This document shows, one piece after another, positions 36,744-47,397 of a stretch of 64,000 nt of DNA (positions are counted from its first letter, which is position 1; every line of letters starts with the position of its first letter). The DNA comes from Beijerinckia mobilis. GTDB lineage: Bacteria; Pseudomonadota; Alphaproteobacteria; Rhizobiales; Beijerinckiaceae. The position numbers were made by a program, and so were the translations under genes. Under the pieces are notes generated by a model. That model was not told the DNA's origin and ran no database searches. It saw nothing but the letters and a program-made list of their open reading frames with translations. Location of the stretch: NCBI RefSeq assembly GCF_000745425.1, contig NZ_JQJH01000011.1, forward strand, positions 62,001 through 126,000, read 5' to 3'.

Positions 36744-38096
36744 ATGTCTCATCCAATCGTTCGCTTCGCGCCTTCTCCCACCGGACGCATTCACATCGGC
36801 AATGCGCGGACGGCTCTGCTGAATTACCTTTTCGCACGCAGACATCATGGCGAATTCATCCTACGCTTCGATGACACTGACATCGAACGGTCAAAAGAGG
36901 AATTTGCGGCTTCGATCGAGGTCGATCTCGCCTGGCTCGGCATAAAGCCGACGCTGATCCTGCGGCAGTCCCAGCGTTTTGCCCTCTATCATGATGCGGC
37001 CGAGAAGCTTCGGGCGGCTCACCGTCTCTACCCCTGCTACGAGACCGCCGAGGAACTCGACCGCAAGCGTAAGAGATTGCAGGCGCGCGGCCTGCCGCCG
37101 ATCTACGATCGCGCCGCTCTCTCCCTCACCGACGCCGACCGTGCGCGGCTGGAGGCCGAGGGACGCCGTCCGCACTGGCGTTTCAAACTGGAACCCGGCA
37201 CAGCGCATTGGGATGATCTGATTCGCGGTGAAAGCCGTATCGATTGCGCCTCGCTTTCCGACCCGATCCTGATCCGCGAGGATGGCAGCTATCTCTACAC
37301 ATTGCCTTCGGTGGTGGACGACATCGACTGCCGGATCACCCATGTGATCCGCGGCGAGGATCACGTCACCAATACGGCCGTGCAGATTCAATTGTTCGAG
37401 GCGCTTTCGGGCCCCGGCCACGCGCCGTCCTTCGGCCATCACAATCTGCTCAGTTCGGCAACGGGCGAAGGCCTTTCCAAACGCACCGGCGCTTTATCGA
37501 TCGGCTCATTGCATGATCAGGGCATCGAATCGCTTGCCGTCGCAGCGGCGGCCGTGCTGACCGGCTCCTCCGTCGCCCTGCATCCGATCCGTGATCTCGA
37601 GGAAATGATCGCCACGCTCGACCTTTCGAGCCTGTCCCGGTCGCAGGCGCGTTTCGATCCAGCGGAACTCGCGGCTCTCTCCGCCCGCACCCTGCACCAG
37701 CTCGATTTCGAGGCCGTGCGCGACCGCCTCGCTGCCCATGACATCACCGGCTACAAGGCCAAGGCCTTCTGGGAGGCGGTACGCGGCAATCTGACAGTCT
37801 TTCTCGATTGCATCGAATGGTGGCGGGTCGTCGAGGGCGAGATTCCGCCCGTCACCGAGGACAGCGAATTTCTTGCCCTCGCCAGCCAGCGCCTTCCAGA
37901 AGAGCCGTGGGACGAAAAAGCCTGGAGCTTCTGGACGAGCCGCCTCAAGGACGAGACGGGCCGCAAGGGCAAGGCCCTGTTTCACCCCCTGCGGCTGGCG
38001 CTCACCGGCCGCGAGACCGGGCCGGAACTCGCGGCTTTGCTGCCGCTTATCGGCAAGCTTAAAGCAACGGCCCGACTATCCGGACACGTCGCCTGA
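36744..38096 (+). CDS. gltX: Glutamate--tRNA ligase
   Basis: A 450-residue class I aminoacyl-tRNA synthetase that charges tRNA-Glu. The HIGH motif is '[20 protein letters not shown]', and the KMSKS equivalent is '[12 protein letters not shown]'. '[17 protein letters not shown]' and '[20 protein letters not shown]' with '[14 protein letters not shown]' complete the catalytic domain. The length and the shortened loops suit the second GluRS type of alphaproteobacteria (GluRS2), so another gltX may exist elsewhere. ATG 36744 starts the standard N-terminus. Its 3' end overlaps the convergent DUF2865 gene by 38 bp. Confidence 0.95.
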   Translation: MSHPIVRFAPSPTGRIHIGNARTALLNYLFARRHHGEFILRFDDTDIERSKEEFAASIEVDLAWLGIKPTLILRQSQRFALYHDAAEKLRAAHRLYPCYETAEELDRKRKRLQARGLPPIYDRAALSLTDADRARLEAEGRRPHWRFKLEPGTAHWDDLIRGESRIDCASLSDPILIREDGSYLYTLPSVVDDIDCRITHVIRGEDHVTNTAVQIQLFEALSGPGHAPSFGHHNLLSSATGEGLSKRTGALSIGSLHDQGIESLAVAAAAVLTGSSVALHPIRDLEEMIATLDLSSLSRSQARFDPAELAALSARTLHQLDFEAVRDRLAAHDITGYKAKAFWEAVRGNLTVFLDCIEWWRVVEGEIPPVTEDSEFLALASQRLPEEPWDEKAWSFWTSRLKDETGRKGKALFHPLRLALTGRETGPELAALLPLIGKLKATARLSGHVA

Positions 38097-39375
38097 TACC
38101 ATCGGGTCCGGTTTCCTCTTCCTTCACGCCCTGCTGCGCCCCAACGGTCGGGGCTCCCGCTATGTCCTTGGCACCGATTCCCGCAGAATCGGTGCCGGCG
38201 GTCGGTGCGCTCGCCCCGCTCAGGGCCTCCTGCAAGGAGGGGTCATCATCAGCGGGCATGGCCGTCGGCAGTGTCGTGCGATCGGCACGCAAAGAGGCGG
38301 TTTTGCCACGCTGGCGCCCTTCGGATTTCGCCTGAGTGATTTTCGGCTGCGACAATTCGAGGGATTTTTCCGGGGTGACGAAAATATCACCGCGATGTTC
38401 GCGCCCGACCGCCCAGTCAGCATCGGCGAGCGCCTCGGCCCAGGATTGTCCTGGTGGCTTGCAGGTGCAGGCGGGATCGAAGGTCTTCTGGAATTTCGAC
38501 GCGTTCGGCAGATCCGTATAAAGCGTCCCGTCGAGCGAGACAGCCGTGGAAATATCCTTGGCCGGCGAACGCGTGAAGACGCTGACTTCGGCGTTCGGGC
38601 AGAGCGCCTGGCAGATTTCCGTCAGGCCCTCGCCATCATCATTCCGCCGCAGCGAGAGATTCATCGGGAAGAACCCACCGTCACAGGTCTTCACACAGAC
38701 GAGCTGAGAGCCGCGCCTCGGCCCCGACTCCTCTTCCGGCGGCCGCTGCTGCGCCTCGACAGGCGCATCATCAGGCACGGATGGCGGCAATTCCGGCGGA
38801 ATATTGAACAGCGTTTCGAAGAAGCCACGCTCGCGCGGCGCCTGTCCACGGCAATAATAATTATAGGCGTCGACGAGCTTTGTTTTGGCGGAATTTCCCG
38901 CCGCCTGGGAGGCGGAGGCCTGCAATTGATTGATGCTTGCCTGCAATTGCTCAAGCCGTGCATTGATGCCCGCGCATTGCGGCGGCTGCGGCGCGCCGAA
39001 GAACAGAAACTGCTGACGGTCGCACCCGAGCGAGTGGGCAGACCGGGCGAGATGATCATAATCGATGCGCTGCTTGTGCAGGGTGCCCTCATAGGGATTG
39101 CGCGCCTGCCGCCCTTCCGCCGCAGCAATCTGCGCCTGCAGGCGGCCGCAATCGACGGATTGGGCAAAAAGCGGCACCGGTGCGCAAACCGCCACGCCCA
39201 TGGCAATCACGGCCATAGCGCTTATGCGCTTGGTTCTAATGCTCTTGGCGTTTACTGCTTCGACCGCATTTTCTTCAGCGGATCTTTCCTGCGCCCGGTT
39301 CTCATGGCTCCGCGACGCCAATGCGGCGGCACGGGCGATGACTCGCGGGAAAACGGCAGGAAATCGGCGGGACAT
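38059..39375 (-). CDS. DUF2865 domain-containing secreted protein
   Basis: A 438-residue protein with an internal signal-like stretch ([20 protein letters not shown], residues ~53-72), so the true start may lie near residue 50 or the long basic N-terminus may be real. The mature part has '[20 protein letters not shown]', a helical segment rich in Gln and Ser, then Cys pairs in '[20 protein letters not shown]' and '[20 protein letters not shown]', typical of DUF2865, a Hyphomicrobiales family of unknown function. The C-terminus is Pro/Ala/Gly-rich. Converges with gltX and overlaps it by 38 bp. Confidence 0.82.
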   Translation of the reverse strand: MSRRFPAVFPRVIARAAALASRSHENRAQERSAEENAVEAVNAKSIRTKRISAMAVIAMGVAVCAPVPLFAQSVDCGRLQAQIAAAEGRQARNPYEGTLHKQRIDYDHLARSAHSLGCDRQQFLFFGAPQPPQCAGINARLEQLQASINQLQASASQAAGNSAKTKLVDAYNYYCRGQAPRERGFFETLFNIPPELPPSVPDDAPVEAQQRPPEEESGPRRGSQLVCVKTCDGGFFPMNLSLRRNDDGEGLTEICQALCPNAEVSVFTRSPAKDISTAVSLDGTLYTDLPNASKFQKTFDPACTCKPPGQSWAEALADADWAVGREHRGDIFVTPEKSLELSQPKITQAKSEGRQRGKTASLRADRTTLPTAMPADDDPSLQEALSGASAPTAGTDSAGIGAKDIAGAPTVGAQQGVKEEETGPDGIRRRVRIVGPLL

Positions 39376-39616
39376 CGCGAAACTTTCATGCGCTTTGGCT
39401 TGGCGGCCAACTGGTCCGGAAAAAGGTTTCCGCCTATATAGGCGGCTCCGCGCCGCCTTGTCGATTTGTCATGGCTTCATGGCATAAACATGGGCATTTA
39501 AAACCCGCGAGAATGTCGCGAACACGTCCTTGGCGATGCTTGAACCGGCCGCGCCCGGGCGGGGATTTGGATGGGCGTCGGGATTTGGATCGGAAGAAAA
39601 GCCGGGAGACCGACAG

Positions 39617-40246
39617 ATGAAGCGCCCCATTTTCACAAGCCCGTTGCCAGTGGAAGCGCGCTTCACGCGCCATCATGAAGCCGGATGCGAGAATCGCCCG
39701 GCCATCGGATCGTCGCGTCTTTTACGCCGCGCCTTTTCCTGCGCCATCGCGGCGTTGATGATGGCGCAGGCGGGTGCAGCAACCTCCGCTTTGGCCGAGG
39801 GCGGTCCAGACCTCATCTTCCGCCGATCCACGGTCTTCAAATTGCTGACGCCGAACGACAAGCTCGCCACTTATGGAATCGACGATCCGGTCGTCGAGGG
39901 CGTCGCCTGCCATTATACGGTGCCGGAGAAGGGCGGCGTCGCCGGCGCTTTCGGCGTCGCCGAGGAAACCTCCGACATTTCACTGGCCTGCGCGCAATAT
40001 GGCCCTATTTCCTTCAAGGAAAAGTTCGAACAGGGGGATGTCGTCTTCCGCGAGCGGCGTTCCTTCATCTTCAAGAAAATGCAGATCGTGCGTGGGTGTG
40101 ACGTTAAGCGCAACGTGCTCGTCTATATGGTCTATAGTGACAAGCTCATCGAAGGCTCGCCGAAAAACGCCACCGCCTCGGTGCCGATCCTGCCCTGGAA
40201 CACCTCCGGCACCATTCCCCGCTGCGCCGATTGGGTCAAGAATTGA
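39617..40246 (+). CDS. creA: CreA family periplasmic protein
   Basis: A 209-residue protein with a signal-like stretch (FSCAIAALMMAQAGAATSAL). The mature domain has the CreA pattern: 'DLIFRRSTVFKLLTPNDKLA', 'DDPVVEGVACHYTVPEKGG', 'DISLACAQYGPI', 'FKKMQIVRGCDVKRNVLVYM' and 'YSDKLIEGSPKNATASVPIL'. The function of CreA is not established. I chose ATG 39617 with GGGAG about 10 nt upstream; an in-frame ATG at 39530 would add 29 residues without conservation. Confidence 0.9.
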   Translation: MKRPIFTSPLPVEARFTRHHEAGCENRPAIGSSRLLRRAFSCAIAALMMAQAGAATSALAEGGPDLIFRRSTVFKLLTPNDKLATYGIDDPVVEGVACHYTVPEKGGVAGAFGVAEETSDISLACAQYGPISFKEKFEQGDVVFRERRSFIFKKMQIVRGCDVKRNVLVYMVYSDKLIEGSPKNATASVPILPWNTSGTIPRCADWVKN

Positions 40247-40413
40247 CGCCATTTGCGCGCGGAGTTTCTTGACGCCCCGCTCCATCACGCTTATAAGCCG
40301 GTTTCTTCAACAGTCCGGCTGCTGATCTTCCGTATCGGGTTCCGTTACGGTCATTGGCGTTGCCTACGGCTGCACCCTATCGAGACGATCGTACCAATCG
40401 AGACCTTCAACAG

Positions 40414-40677
40414 ATGGCGAATACTCCCTCGGCCAAAAAGGCTGTCCGTAAAATCGCACGCCGCACGGCGGTGAATAAATCGCGTCGCAGCCAGATGCGG
40501 ACCTATATCCGCAAGGTCGAGGAAGCGATTGCCAGCGGCGACGCCGGCGCTGCTGCCAACGCCCTGCAAGCGGCTGCTCCGCTCGTCATGCGCGCCGCCC
40601 AGAAGGGCATCGTTCACAAGAATACGGCCTCGCGCAAGGTTTCGCGCTTGACCAAAAGGGTCAAAGCCCTGGCCTGA
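40414..40677 (+). CDS. rpsT: 30S ribosomal protein S20
   Basis: An 87-residue, Lys/Arg/Ala-rich protein that binds 16S rRNA early in 30S assembly. '[20 protein letters not shown]', '[20 protein letters not shown]' and the end '[20 protein letters not shown]' are typical of S20. ATG 40414 gives the standard N-terminus. An intrinsic terminator follows directly, and dnaA comes next on the same strand, an arrangement common in Hyphomicrobiales. Confidence 0.97.
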   Translation: MANTPSAKKAVRKIARRTAVNKSRRSQMRTYIRKVEEAIASGDAGAAANALQAAAPLVMRAAQKGIVHKNTASRKVSRLTKRVKALA

Positions 40678-40703
40678 TTTTCCCTGATCTTGCTTTTTCC
40701 AAT

Positions 40704-40730
40704 AAAGCCCGGCTCGTCCGGGCTTTTTAT
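40704..40730 (+). terminator. Intrinsic terminator of rpsT
   Basis: AAAGCCCGG (40704-40712), a 5-nt loop, then CCGGGCTTT (40718-40726) running into TTTAT. This is a GC-rich stem with a T-run, starting 27 nt after the rpsT stop. Confidence 0.92.
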
Positions 40731-42181
40731 TTTGACTTCTTCACAGCCGAGGGATCGCGGTGGCGTTTGCCGCGATGAATCATCTTCTCCTTTTGATTTG
40801 GACCCGCCCGCAATCGCCCGGACCAAAGGCGATGAATCAGATGCATCACCTTTTGCAATTACGGCGCAGGAAGCCTGAGCTGGCGGCAATCGTTTCCCGA
40901 AATCCTCCATCAGATTTTTTTCGCTGAGGATTCCAGCCCGAACAAATAAGCTTTCAGTGAATCAAGGGCTTGAAAGGAAAGCAGAATGAGTCGGCATCGA
41001 TGGGACGGGTTGACTCGGGTTCAAATCCGATTCGCGCCATGGTGATCCGGCAGCCAAGTCGAAATGGCAAAACTCCGGTGCGACGTTGCTCACGCAATGA
41101 GTCAATTGGCGAATCAAACGTTTAAATGAGTCAAGCAAAAACGGAGCAGAAGCGAGTTTAAAATTCGTTCTCGCCGAGAACAATTTCAGAAGGGCAGCGT
41201 CTTGCGGTCACCCTTTGCTATGTTAATGTGACCAAACACGATGAAACGCGCGGATCTCGCGGCCTCCGAAAATTTCGCTTCGAAGGCGGCGCTGCAAGCA
41301 TTTCCTAAGATTTTCCCTTTAAAAAAGGCTGATAGCGCAATGATTTGCTCTGTTCCATCCGGCTTCGTCCAAGGGGAGCAGAGACCGGGGAATCTTCCCC
41401 TGCGTTCTGGGCGCTGTGTCATGAGACGGTCTTATTACCTGCTTGAATCTTTCCTCTCCATCGAAGGGAACGAATATTCAAGTAAATTTGTTAAGCCGTC
41501 TCTTGCGACGAAGGTATAGAAACCCCTTTTGTCGCCATCCACCACATTCAGAGACAAAATAATATTTTTTGTCTACTGTTTTTTCTTATACGAAAGACAT
41601 GCTTTGCCTTAACGGGAGAAAGCATGCGCGAAACTTTTTACCGGCTGCGACTTTGTTGGCATTGCCAAGCTTTGCAGACTTGCGTATTACTTCATCCGCT
41701 TGGGACGCCTCCAGCGTAATATTTGGCGAAGGGGTTAGCTATGGCCAATATACAGCTCATGATGCGGTCCGGTAAATTCTCCACGGACGCGGCTTCGGCT
41801 TTCCCCATCTCAGCTTTTCTTAGCGCGGCTTACCCCTCCGCCAAAACCCTGCGCACGTCCCTGATCCCACTCGTCCCGATTTCGCCTGGATCCGTGCCTC
41901 TTGGATCGGTACCTCGAGACCTGCCATCCCTCGCGCATCCTTCTCCTTCGCCCGGCCTTGAAAGGAAGGCCAGAATCAGCCGACAGCTTTGCAACGCCGC
42001 AATCCTCGAAAAGAACGGATCTTTTCATCCTCCGGAAACCAGCCTCCATACAGGGTGCAACCGGCCGGTCTCCTGACCGGAAAAGCCCCATCTCCGGATA
42101 TCAGCACCAGGCCCCCGGAATTGCCGGGCATCAGGCCGTGCAACCACATCCTGTTCTTAATTTTGCGATAGAAGTACGAAA
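40731..42181. promoter_or_regulatory. 1.45-kb gene-free dnaA leader, rich in GANTC sites
   Basis: No gene is supported. Between 40777 and 41132 I count ten GANTC (CcrM methylation) sites: 40777, 40834, 40929, 40959, 40988, 41012, 41029, 41099, 41111 and 41128. About 1.4 would be expected per 356 bases in a random sequence of even composition. More sites lie near 41390, 41445 and 41972. An AT-rich inverted repeat, AGACAAAA / TTTTGTCT (41553-41575), lies in the middle. I found no canonical DnaA box (TTATCCACA), so I call it a regulatory region and not an origin. Confidence 0.6.
41553..41575. repeat. AT-rich 8-bp inverted repeat in the dnaA leader
   Basis: AGACAAAA (41553-41560) and TTTTGTCT (41568-41575) flank a 7-nt TAATATT-type spacer. 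It is the most AT-rich point of the gap and could be a promoter operator or an easily melted site. Confidence 0.55.
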
Positions 42182-43828
42182 ATGGCGAACGCGCGCGGAT
42201 TGGTCATTCGGCCAAATCAGAATGAAATCAGCGAAAGACTTGACGAAAGACAAGGTTATCAGGCGGGGCAGAATTGGGCTGGACGGGATGGGATGCAGAA
42301 CGGAGAGGCCAAAGCCAGCGAAACGCGCATCGGTGAGACAGGATTTGAGGTGACGGGATCTCATGGGACCCACGGCGTGAACAAGGATGAAGCCTGGGAG
42401 CGGATCTGCCGTCGGCTGCGCGCCGAACTCGGTGAAGACGTCTTCACCTCCTGGTTCGGCCGCCTCGAACTCGATCAGATCACCAATGGCGCAGCCTCGC
42501 TGTCAGTCCCGACCAAATTTCTGAAAAGCTGGATCCAGTCCCACTATACGGACAAGCTGCTCGCGGTTCTCGCCGACGAGTTCCCCCATGTGCGCCGCCT
42601 CACCATTGGCGTGCGCCTGGCGGGCCGCATCGGGCGGCCCTTGGCCGCCGATACCACACGCGAGGGTGATGCAGCGGACATGCAGGCCCCAGTCGGCCGC
42701 GCGACACGCTCGCCTGCCTCCGAGGTCAAAATCTTCACGACTCAGGATAGGAAAAGTGCCCAGGAGACGGGTGATGCCGATGCGCTCAACGGCTCTCCGC
42801 TCGACCGGCGCCTGACCTTTACCAATTTCCTTGTCGGCCGCTCGAATCAATTGGCCTATGCGGCGGCCAAGGGCGTCGCCGCCGCCGATCCGAATGATCC
42901 GCTGCTTTCAAATCCGCTCTATCTCCATGCCTGCGTCGGTCTCGGCAAGACGCATCTTTTGCAAGGCATCGCCCATGATGCCATGGCGCTCCGGCGGCGG
43001 GTCATTTATCTCACCGCCGAGAAATTCATGTATGGCTTCGTCGCCGCGCTCAAGGCGCAGACGGCACTCGCCTTCAAGGAAAAACTGCGCACGATCGACA
43101 TTCTGATCATCGACGACGTGCAATTCCTGCAAGGCAAATCGATCCAGCAGGAATTCTGCCATACGCTCAATGCCTTGATCGACGCCGGCCGACAGATCGT
43201 CATTGCCGCCGACCGTCCTCCGGCCGATCTCGAAAGCCTCGACGAGCGGGTGCGCTCGCGCCTGGCCGGCGGCCTTTGCGTCGAAATGGGTGCGCTCGAC
43301 GAGGCCCTGCGGATCAAAATCCTCGAAACGCGGATTGCCGCCGCCAAGCTCGTCCATCCCTATTTCGACGTGCCGCCAACGGTCGTTTCCTATGTGGCGA
43401 GCGTCATCCAGACCAATGGCCGCGATCTCGACGGTGCCGTTCACCGCTTGCTCGCCCATGCCTCGCTCACCAGTGTCCCGCTCACCATTGAAATCGCCGA
43501 AACGGCGATCCGTGATCTGGTGCGGACCAAGGAGCCGAAACGCGTCAAGATCGAGGATATTCAGAAACTCGTGGCGAACCATTTCAATGTGAGCCGCGCC
43601 GATATTCTGTCCTCGCGCCGCACCGCCAATGTGGTACGGCCCCGGCAGATCGCCATGTATCTGTCGAAAATCATGACCTTGCGCTCGCTGCCGGAAATCG
43701 GCCGCCGTTTCGGCGGACGCGACCACACGACTGTCCTGCATGCGGTGCGCAAGATAGAAACCATGGCCTCGACCGACACCAATCTGTCCGAGGAACTGGA
43801 ATTGCTCAAGCGGATGTTGATGGAATAG
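42182..43828 (+). CDS. dnaA: Chromosomal replication initiator DnaA
   Basis: An AAA+ protein that opens the origin. Domain I is at residues ~69-145 ('[20 protein letters not shown]'), followed by a variable linker. The AAA+ core starts at '[19 protein letters not shown]'. Walker A reads '[14 protein letters not shown]', where most DnaA have YGGVGLGKTH. Walker B is '[15 protein letters not shown]', and the arginine region is '[17 protein letters not shown]'. Domain IV carries the DNA-binding signature '[20 protein letters not shown]'. ATG 42182 gives 548 aa, longer than usual; the first ~65 residues are low in complexity, and GTG 42377 ([10 protein letters not shown]) is an alternative start. 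Confidence 0.95.
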   Translation: MANARGLVIRPNQNEISERLDERQGYQAGQNWAGRDGMQNGEAKASETRIGETGFEVTGSHGTHGVNKDEAWERICRRLRAELGEDVFTSWFGRLELDQITNGAASLSVPTKFLKSWIQSHYTDKLLAVLADEFPHVRRLTIGVRLAGRIGRPLAADTTREGDAADMQAPVGRATRSPASEVKIFTTQDRKSAQETGDADALNGSPLDRRLTFTNFLVGRSNQLAYAAAKGVAAADPNDPLLSNPLYLHACVGLGKTHLLQGIAHDAMALRRRVIYLTAEKFMYGFVAALKAQTALAFKEKLRTIDILIIDDVQFLQGKSIQQEFCHTLNALIDAGRQIVIAADRPPADLESLDERVRSRLAGGLCVEMGALDEALRIKILETRIAAAKLVHPYFDVPPTVVSYVASVIQTNGRDLDGAVHRLLAHASLTSVPLTIEIAETAIRDLVRTKEPKRVKIEDIQKLVANHFNVSRADILSSRRTANVVRPRQIAMYLSKIMTLRSLPEIGRRFGGRDHTTVLHAVRKIETMASTDTNLSEELELLKRMLME

Positions 43829-43925
43829 AGAAGGGAAAAGTCCCCGGGATCATCGACGTGCCAATGTCTCTCCCCTCAGCACCTTATGCTGCCCCTGGTT
43901 TCCCAACGGGCGGAAAGTCCTGTCC

Positions 43926-44438
43926 ATGATCGCGCGTCCCCTGCGTATCCTCGGCATTGATCCGGGGCTGCGCAACATGGGTTGGGGCATTATCGAAAGC
44001 AACGGCTCGGCGCTCGCCTATATTGCGAGCGGCACAATCCGCTCGAAAGGCGATGATGCGCTGGCCACCCGGCTGAAGGAATTGCATCAGGGGCTTGCGG
44101 GAATCATCGACAGCCATGATCCGTGTGAAGCGGCCATCGAGGAAACTTTCGTCAATCGCGATCCGCAATCGACGCTGAAACTCGGCCAGGCACGCGGCAT
44201 AGCGCTGGTGGTGCCGGCGCTCAAGGGGCTGGATGTTGCCGAATATGCCGCCAATCTCATCAAGAAGACGGTCACCGGCAATGGCCATGCTGAAAAGCAG
44301 CAGGTCGCTATGATGGTGAAAGTGCTGCTGCCGAAAAGCGATGCCGGCAGCGCCGATGCCGTCGACGCTTTGGCCGTCGCCATCACCCATGCACAATTGC
44401 GGCGCAGCCCGTCCCTGATGAAAGCCACAGCGCGATGA
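43926..44438 (+). CDS. ruvC: Holliday junction resolvase RuvC
   Basis: A 170-residue endonuclease that cleaves Holliday junctions. Catalytic acids lie in '[18 protein letters not shown]' (Asp), '[20 protein letters not shown]' (Glu) and the C-terminal '[16 protein letters not shown]' (Asp pair). ATG 43926. Its TGA overlaps the ruvA ATG by 4 nt, showing a coupled ruvC-ruvA operon. Confidence 0.96.
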   Translation: MIARPLRILGIDPGLRNMGWGIIESNGSALAYIASGTIRSKGDDALATRLKELHQGLAGIIDSHDPCEAAIEETFVNRDPQSTLKLGQARGIALVVPALKGLDVAEYAANLIKKTVTGNGHAEKQQVAMMVKVLLPKSDAGSADAVDALAVAITHAQLRRSPSLMKATAR

Positions 44439-45052
44439 TCGGCAAATTGACCGGCCTCGTCGACAGCGAGGGAGAGGACCATCTCATCCTCGATGTGCAG
44501 GGCGTCGGCTATCTCGTCTTCTGCTCCAGCCGGACCTTGCGGCACCTGCCCAAAGCCGGCGCGACCGTCGCACTGCTCATCGAAATGCAGGTCCGCGAGG
44601 ATGCGATCCGGCTCTATGGTTTTCCCTCCGAGGCAGAACGGGAATGGTTCCGGCTTCTCCAATCGGTCCAGGGCGTCGGTGCCAAGGTCGCGCTCGGCCT
44701 GCAGGGCCTTTATGACGCCAATGAGCTCGGCCGCGTGATTGCCTTGCAGGACAAGGCGGCGCTCGGCCGCGCGCCCGGCGTCGGCCCGAAACTCGCGGCG
44801 CGGCTGATTACGGAACTGAAGGACAAAATGCCCGATCTCGGCATGGTCAGCCCCTCCGCCGTAAAACTCGCCGCACCGGAGAGCGCGCAAGAAGCGCCCG
44901 GCGCGGCGCAGGATGCAATCATGGCGCTGGTCAATCTCGGCTATGGGCGGCCGCAGGCAGCAACAGCCATCGCCGCCGCTTTGGAGGCATTGGGCGAGAC
45001 CGCGCCGCTCGCCGATCTGATCCGGCGGGGATTGAAGGAACTTGCATCCTGA
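44435..45052 (+). CDS. ruvA: Holliday junction branch migration protein RuvA
   Basis: A 205-residue tetrameric junction-binding protein that loads RuvB. The N-terminal OB fold is '[20 protein letters not shown]'; helix-hairpin-helix motifs are '[20 protein letters not shown]' and '[20 protein letters not shown]'; the C-terminal three-helix RuvB-binding domain starts at '[15 protein letters not shown]'. ruvB does not follow here: the next gene, selO, is on the other strand 7 bp away, so ruvB must lie elsewhere. Confidence 0.96.
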   Translation: MIGKLTGLVDSEGEDHLILDVQGVGYLVFCSSRTLRHLPKAGATVALLIEMQVREDAIRLYGFPSEAEREWFRLLQSVQGVGAKVALGLQGLYDANELGRVIALQDKAALGRAPGVGPKLAARLITELKDKMPDLGMVSPSAVKLAAPESAQEAPGAAQDAIMALVNLGYGRPQAATAIAAALEALGETAPLADLIRRGLKELAS

Positions 45053-45059
45053 TAGCTAG

Positions 45060-46535
45060 TCACGTTCCGCAGAAGGTCTGGGTGACGCGCTCATGCGGCG
45101 CCGCCGGTTCCCTGTATTTGGCCATCTCCGGCTGATCCGCATAAGGATTGGTCACCACGGCGAGCAATTCCTCGAAGGGCGCGAAATCATCCCTTTCGAC
45201 GGCGGCCGTGATCACGGCCTCAACCCGGTGATTGCGGGGAATATAGGCCGGATTGACGGCCCGCATCGCCTCCCGGCGCGTGCCGGGCTCGGCTTCTTCC
45301 CGCTCCAGCCTCTTGCGCCACGCGTCGAGAAACGCAGAGGCATCCTCGGCATTGGCGAACAGACGTCTCACTGCCTCTTCCTGCTCCGGATCAGCCGCAG
45401 CCTCGCTCAAGGCCCGGAAGGTTAAAGTAAAATCGGCGCCGCTACGGGCCATGGCGGCGAACAGATTCTTGATGAGCGCCGCATCCTCTTCCTGCTGCGT
45501 GAAAAAACCGAATTTCTTCCGCATGACGGTAAGATAGGCCTCCTGAAACCGTGCGTCGAAACCGGCGATCGCGGCACGCGCCAGCGTCAAGGCCTGCTGC
45601 GGATCCGGATCGATGAGGGGAATCAGGGTCTCGGCCAGCCGCGCGAGATTCCATTGGGCCATCAGTGGCTGATTATTATAGGCATAGCGCCCGCCATGAT
45701 CGATGGAGCTGAACACCGTTTCCGGATCATAGGCCTCCATGAAGGCGCAGGGGCCGTAATCAATTGTCTCACCAGCGACCGACATATTGTCCGTATTCAT
45801 GACCCCATGGATGAAGCCGAGCCCCATCCATTGCGCCACCAGGGCGGCGACGGCGCCGATGACCGCATTGAGCAAGGCGAGATAGGGATTGGCCTCTCCC
45901 GCGAGCGCCGGATAATGGCGGGTAATGACATGATCGGCCAGAGCGCGCACGCCTTCCACATCGCCACGCGCGGCAAAGAACTGGAATGTGCCGACCCGGA
46001 TATGGCTCGCCGCGACGCGGGTGAAGACGGCGCCGGGAAGAAACGTCTCGCGTGCGACCTGCTCGCCGGTCAGAACCGCCGCAAGCGCGCGGGTCGTCGG
46101 CACGCCGAGCGCGGCCATGGCCTCGCTGATGAGATATTCGCGCAGCACCGGGCCGAGCGCGGCACGGCCATCGCCACGGCGTGAAAAGGGTGTCCTCCCT
46201 GCCCCCTTGAGCTGGATATCGCGGCGATGGCCCTCACGGTCGATGAGCTCGCCGAGCAGGATCGCCCGGCCATCGCCGAGTTGCGGGACGAATTGCCCGA
46301 ATTGATGGCCCGCATAGGCAATGGCGATCGGCTCAGCCTCCGGCGGGATCTGATTGCCGGCAAAGATCGCCGCGCCTTCCGGCCCGTCGAGTGCCGCGGC
46401 ATCGAGCCCGAGATCGGCCGCCAGAGCCCGGTTCAGCCGGATCATCCGTGGGGCTGCGACGGGCGTCGGCGAAACCTTGGCAAAAAACCGATCCGGCAAT
46501 TGGCCATAGCTATGTTCAAAGGGAAAGCGCGTCAT
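45060..46535 (-). CDS. selO: Protein adenylyltransferase SelO (YdiU/UPF0061)
   Basis: A 491-residue pseudokinase-fold enzyme that transfers AMP to protein Ser/Thr/Tyr residues, linked to redox stress. Family blocks: '[20 protein letters not shown]' (nucleotide loop), '[20 protein letters not shown]', '[20 protein letters not shown]', '[20 protein letters not shown]' and '[16 protein letters not shown]'. The C-terminus carries 'VTQTFCGT' with the Cys near the end, as in the redox-active form. Length is normal. It is convergent with ruvA. Confidence 0.95.
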   Translation of the reverse strand: MTRFPFEHSYGQLPDRFFAKVSPTPVAAPRMIRLNRALAADLGLDAAALDGPEGAAIFAGNQIPPEAEPIAIAYAGHQFGQFVPQLGDGRAILLGELIDREGHRRDIQLKGAGRTPFSRRGDGRAALGPVLREYLISEAMAALGVPTTRALAAVLTGEQVARETFLPGAVFTRVAASHIRVGTFQFFAARGDVEGVRALADHVITRHYPALAGEANPYLALLNAVIGAVAALVAQWMGLGFIHGVMNTDNMSVAGETIDYGPCAFMEAYDPETVFSSIDHGGRYAYNNQPLMAQWNLARLAETLIPLIDPDPQQALTLARAAIAGFDARFQEAYLTVMRKKFGFFTQQEEDAALIKNLFAAMARSGADFTLTFRALSEAAADPEQEEAVRRLFANAEDASAFLDAWRKRLEREEAEPGTRREAMRAVNPAYIPRNHRVEAVITAAVERDDFAPFEELLAVVTNPYADQPEMAKYREPAAPHERVTQTFCGT

Positions 46536-46687
46536 GGGAACCGATTTTCTGAAGAGCCCGTCATGAGCCGTTGTTCAAATCCCGCGCCAGAAACGGCGAA
46601 GGGTTCCGAATGGATCATCCGGAACCCTTTTCCACTGGATCACATTTGATCCGTCAGCGGATGTAATTCATCACGGACAATCGTGGC

Positions 46688-47248
46688 TCAACTGGCCTTG
46701 ATCTCGATTTTCTTCTCGTTTTTTATCGCTTCGGCGGATTTCGGCAATTTGATCGTCAGCACGCCTTTGGCGAAATTCGCCTCGATCTTGTCGGAATCAA
46801 TACCGGCGGGAAGCGGGAACGTCCGAGTGAAGGAGCCGAACCGGCGCTCGGACAGGAAATAATCCTGGCCGCGATCTTCCTTTTCCTCGTGTTTCTCGCC
46901 GCGGATGGTCAGCGCGCCGTCGCTGACGCGCAGATCGATATTCTTTTCATCAAGGCCCGGCAGTTCCGCCGTGACCTCATATTCCTTGTCCTTTTCGACA
47001 ATGTCGACGGCCGGAGCAATCAGGGCATTGGCCCTGTCGATCCATGGAGCATCGAGGCTGAAACTTTGCCGGGGGAAGGAGAGAAGGCTCGAATGGCCGG
47101 CAAAACGGTCAAATAATTGATCGATTTCTCGCCGGAACGACTCGAAAGGCGTCCAGGCGCCTAAATTTCCGGAACGGAAGCTCGTGCTCGGAGACACGGC
47201 TCTCTGCTGGTGCTGCTGCTCGGTCTTCACAGGAATTTTTTCCGCCAT
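46688..47248 (-). CDS. Hsp20/alpha-crystallin family small heat-shock protein
   Basis: A 186-residue chaperone that holds unfolding proteins. The N-terminus has 'WTPFESFRREIDQLFDRF'; the alpha-crystallin domain runs from ~77 ('PAVDIVEKDKEYEVTAELPG', 'LDEKNIDLRVSDGALTIRGE', 'SERRFGSFTRTFPLPAGID') and ends with 'FAKGVLTIKLPKSAEA', including the G.L.I.LPK signature and a C-terminal IEIK extension. I used ATG 47248 with GGAG 8 nt upstream; ATG 47254 lies too close to the site. Expression is likely controlled by a heat-shock promoter and a structured leader (both listed). Confidence 0.93.
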   Translation of the reverse strand: MAEKIPVKTEQQHQQRAVSPSTSFRSGNLGAWTPFESFRREIDQLFDRFAGHSSLLSFPRQSFSLDAPWIDRANALIAPAVDIVEKDKEYEVTAELPGLDEKNIDLRVSDGALTIRGEKHEEKEDRGQDYFLSERRFGSFTRTFPLPAGIDSDKIEANFAKGVLTIKLPKSAEAIKNEKKIEIKAS

Positions 47249-47257
47249 GGTCATTGC

Positions 47258-47363
47258 TCCGCTCGGTTGAGGGAATTCCGAAGGATTACGACTGATCGGT
47301 CTTTCACTATGAAAGTGGGCATGCCGCGCGGGTCATGCCCGGGCGGGACTCCCCGTCCCGCCG
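47258..47363 (-). promoter_or_regulatory. Candidate RNA thermometer (ROSE-like leader) of hsp20
   Basis: The leader of the leftward hsp20 gene contains four consecutive stems. In order of transcription they are GGCGGGAC / GTCCCGCC (47343-47363), GGGCATG / CATGCCC (47317-47340), CTTTCA / TGAAAG (47301-47315), and a last stem in which UCCUUCGG (47285-47278) pairs with CCGAGCGGA (47266-47258) with one bulged C and one G-U pair. The last stem hides the GGA of the ribosome site. This resembles ROSE elements of rhizobial small heat-shock genes in layout; I did not find an exact ROSE consensus. Confidence 0.6.
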
Positions 47364-47397
47364 GAAGAGGGCCGAACGACAAGGTCCCGCCACGTCG

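Noticed and set aside
37873-39441. Open frame of 522 codons on the + strand
   Set aside because: Antisense to the DUF2865 gene and overlapping gltX in another frame; Arg-rich GC shadow.
41723-42076. 117-codon open frame in the dnaA leader
   Set aside because: Ser/Pro-rich translation without motif; the region reads as non-coding.
40731-42181. Chromosomal origin next to dnaA
   Set aside because: No canonical DnaA boxes were found by eye, and in many alphaproteobacteria the origin is not at dnaA. GC skew over the genome would decide.
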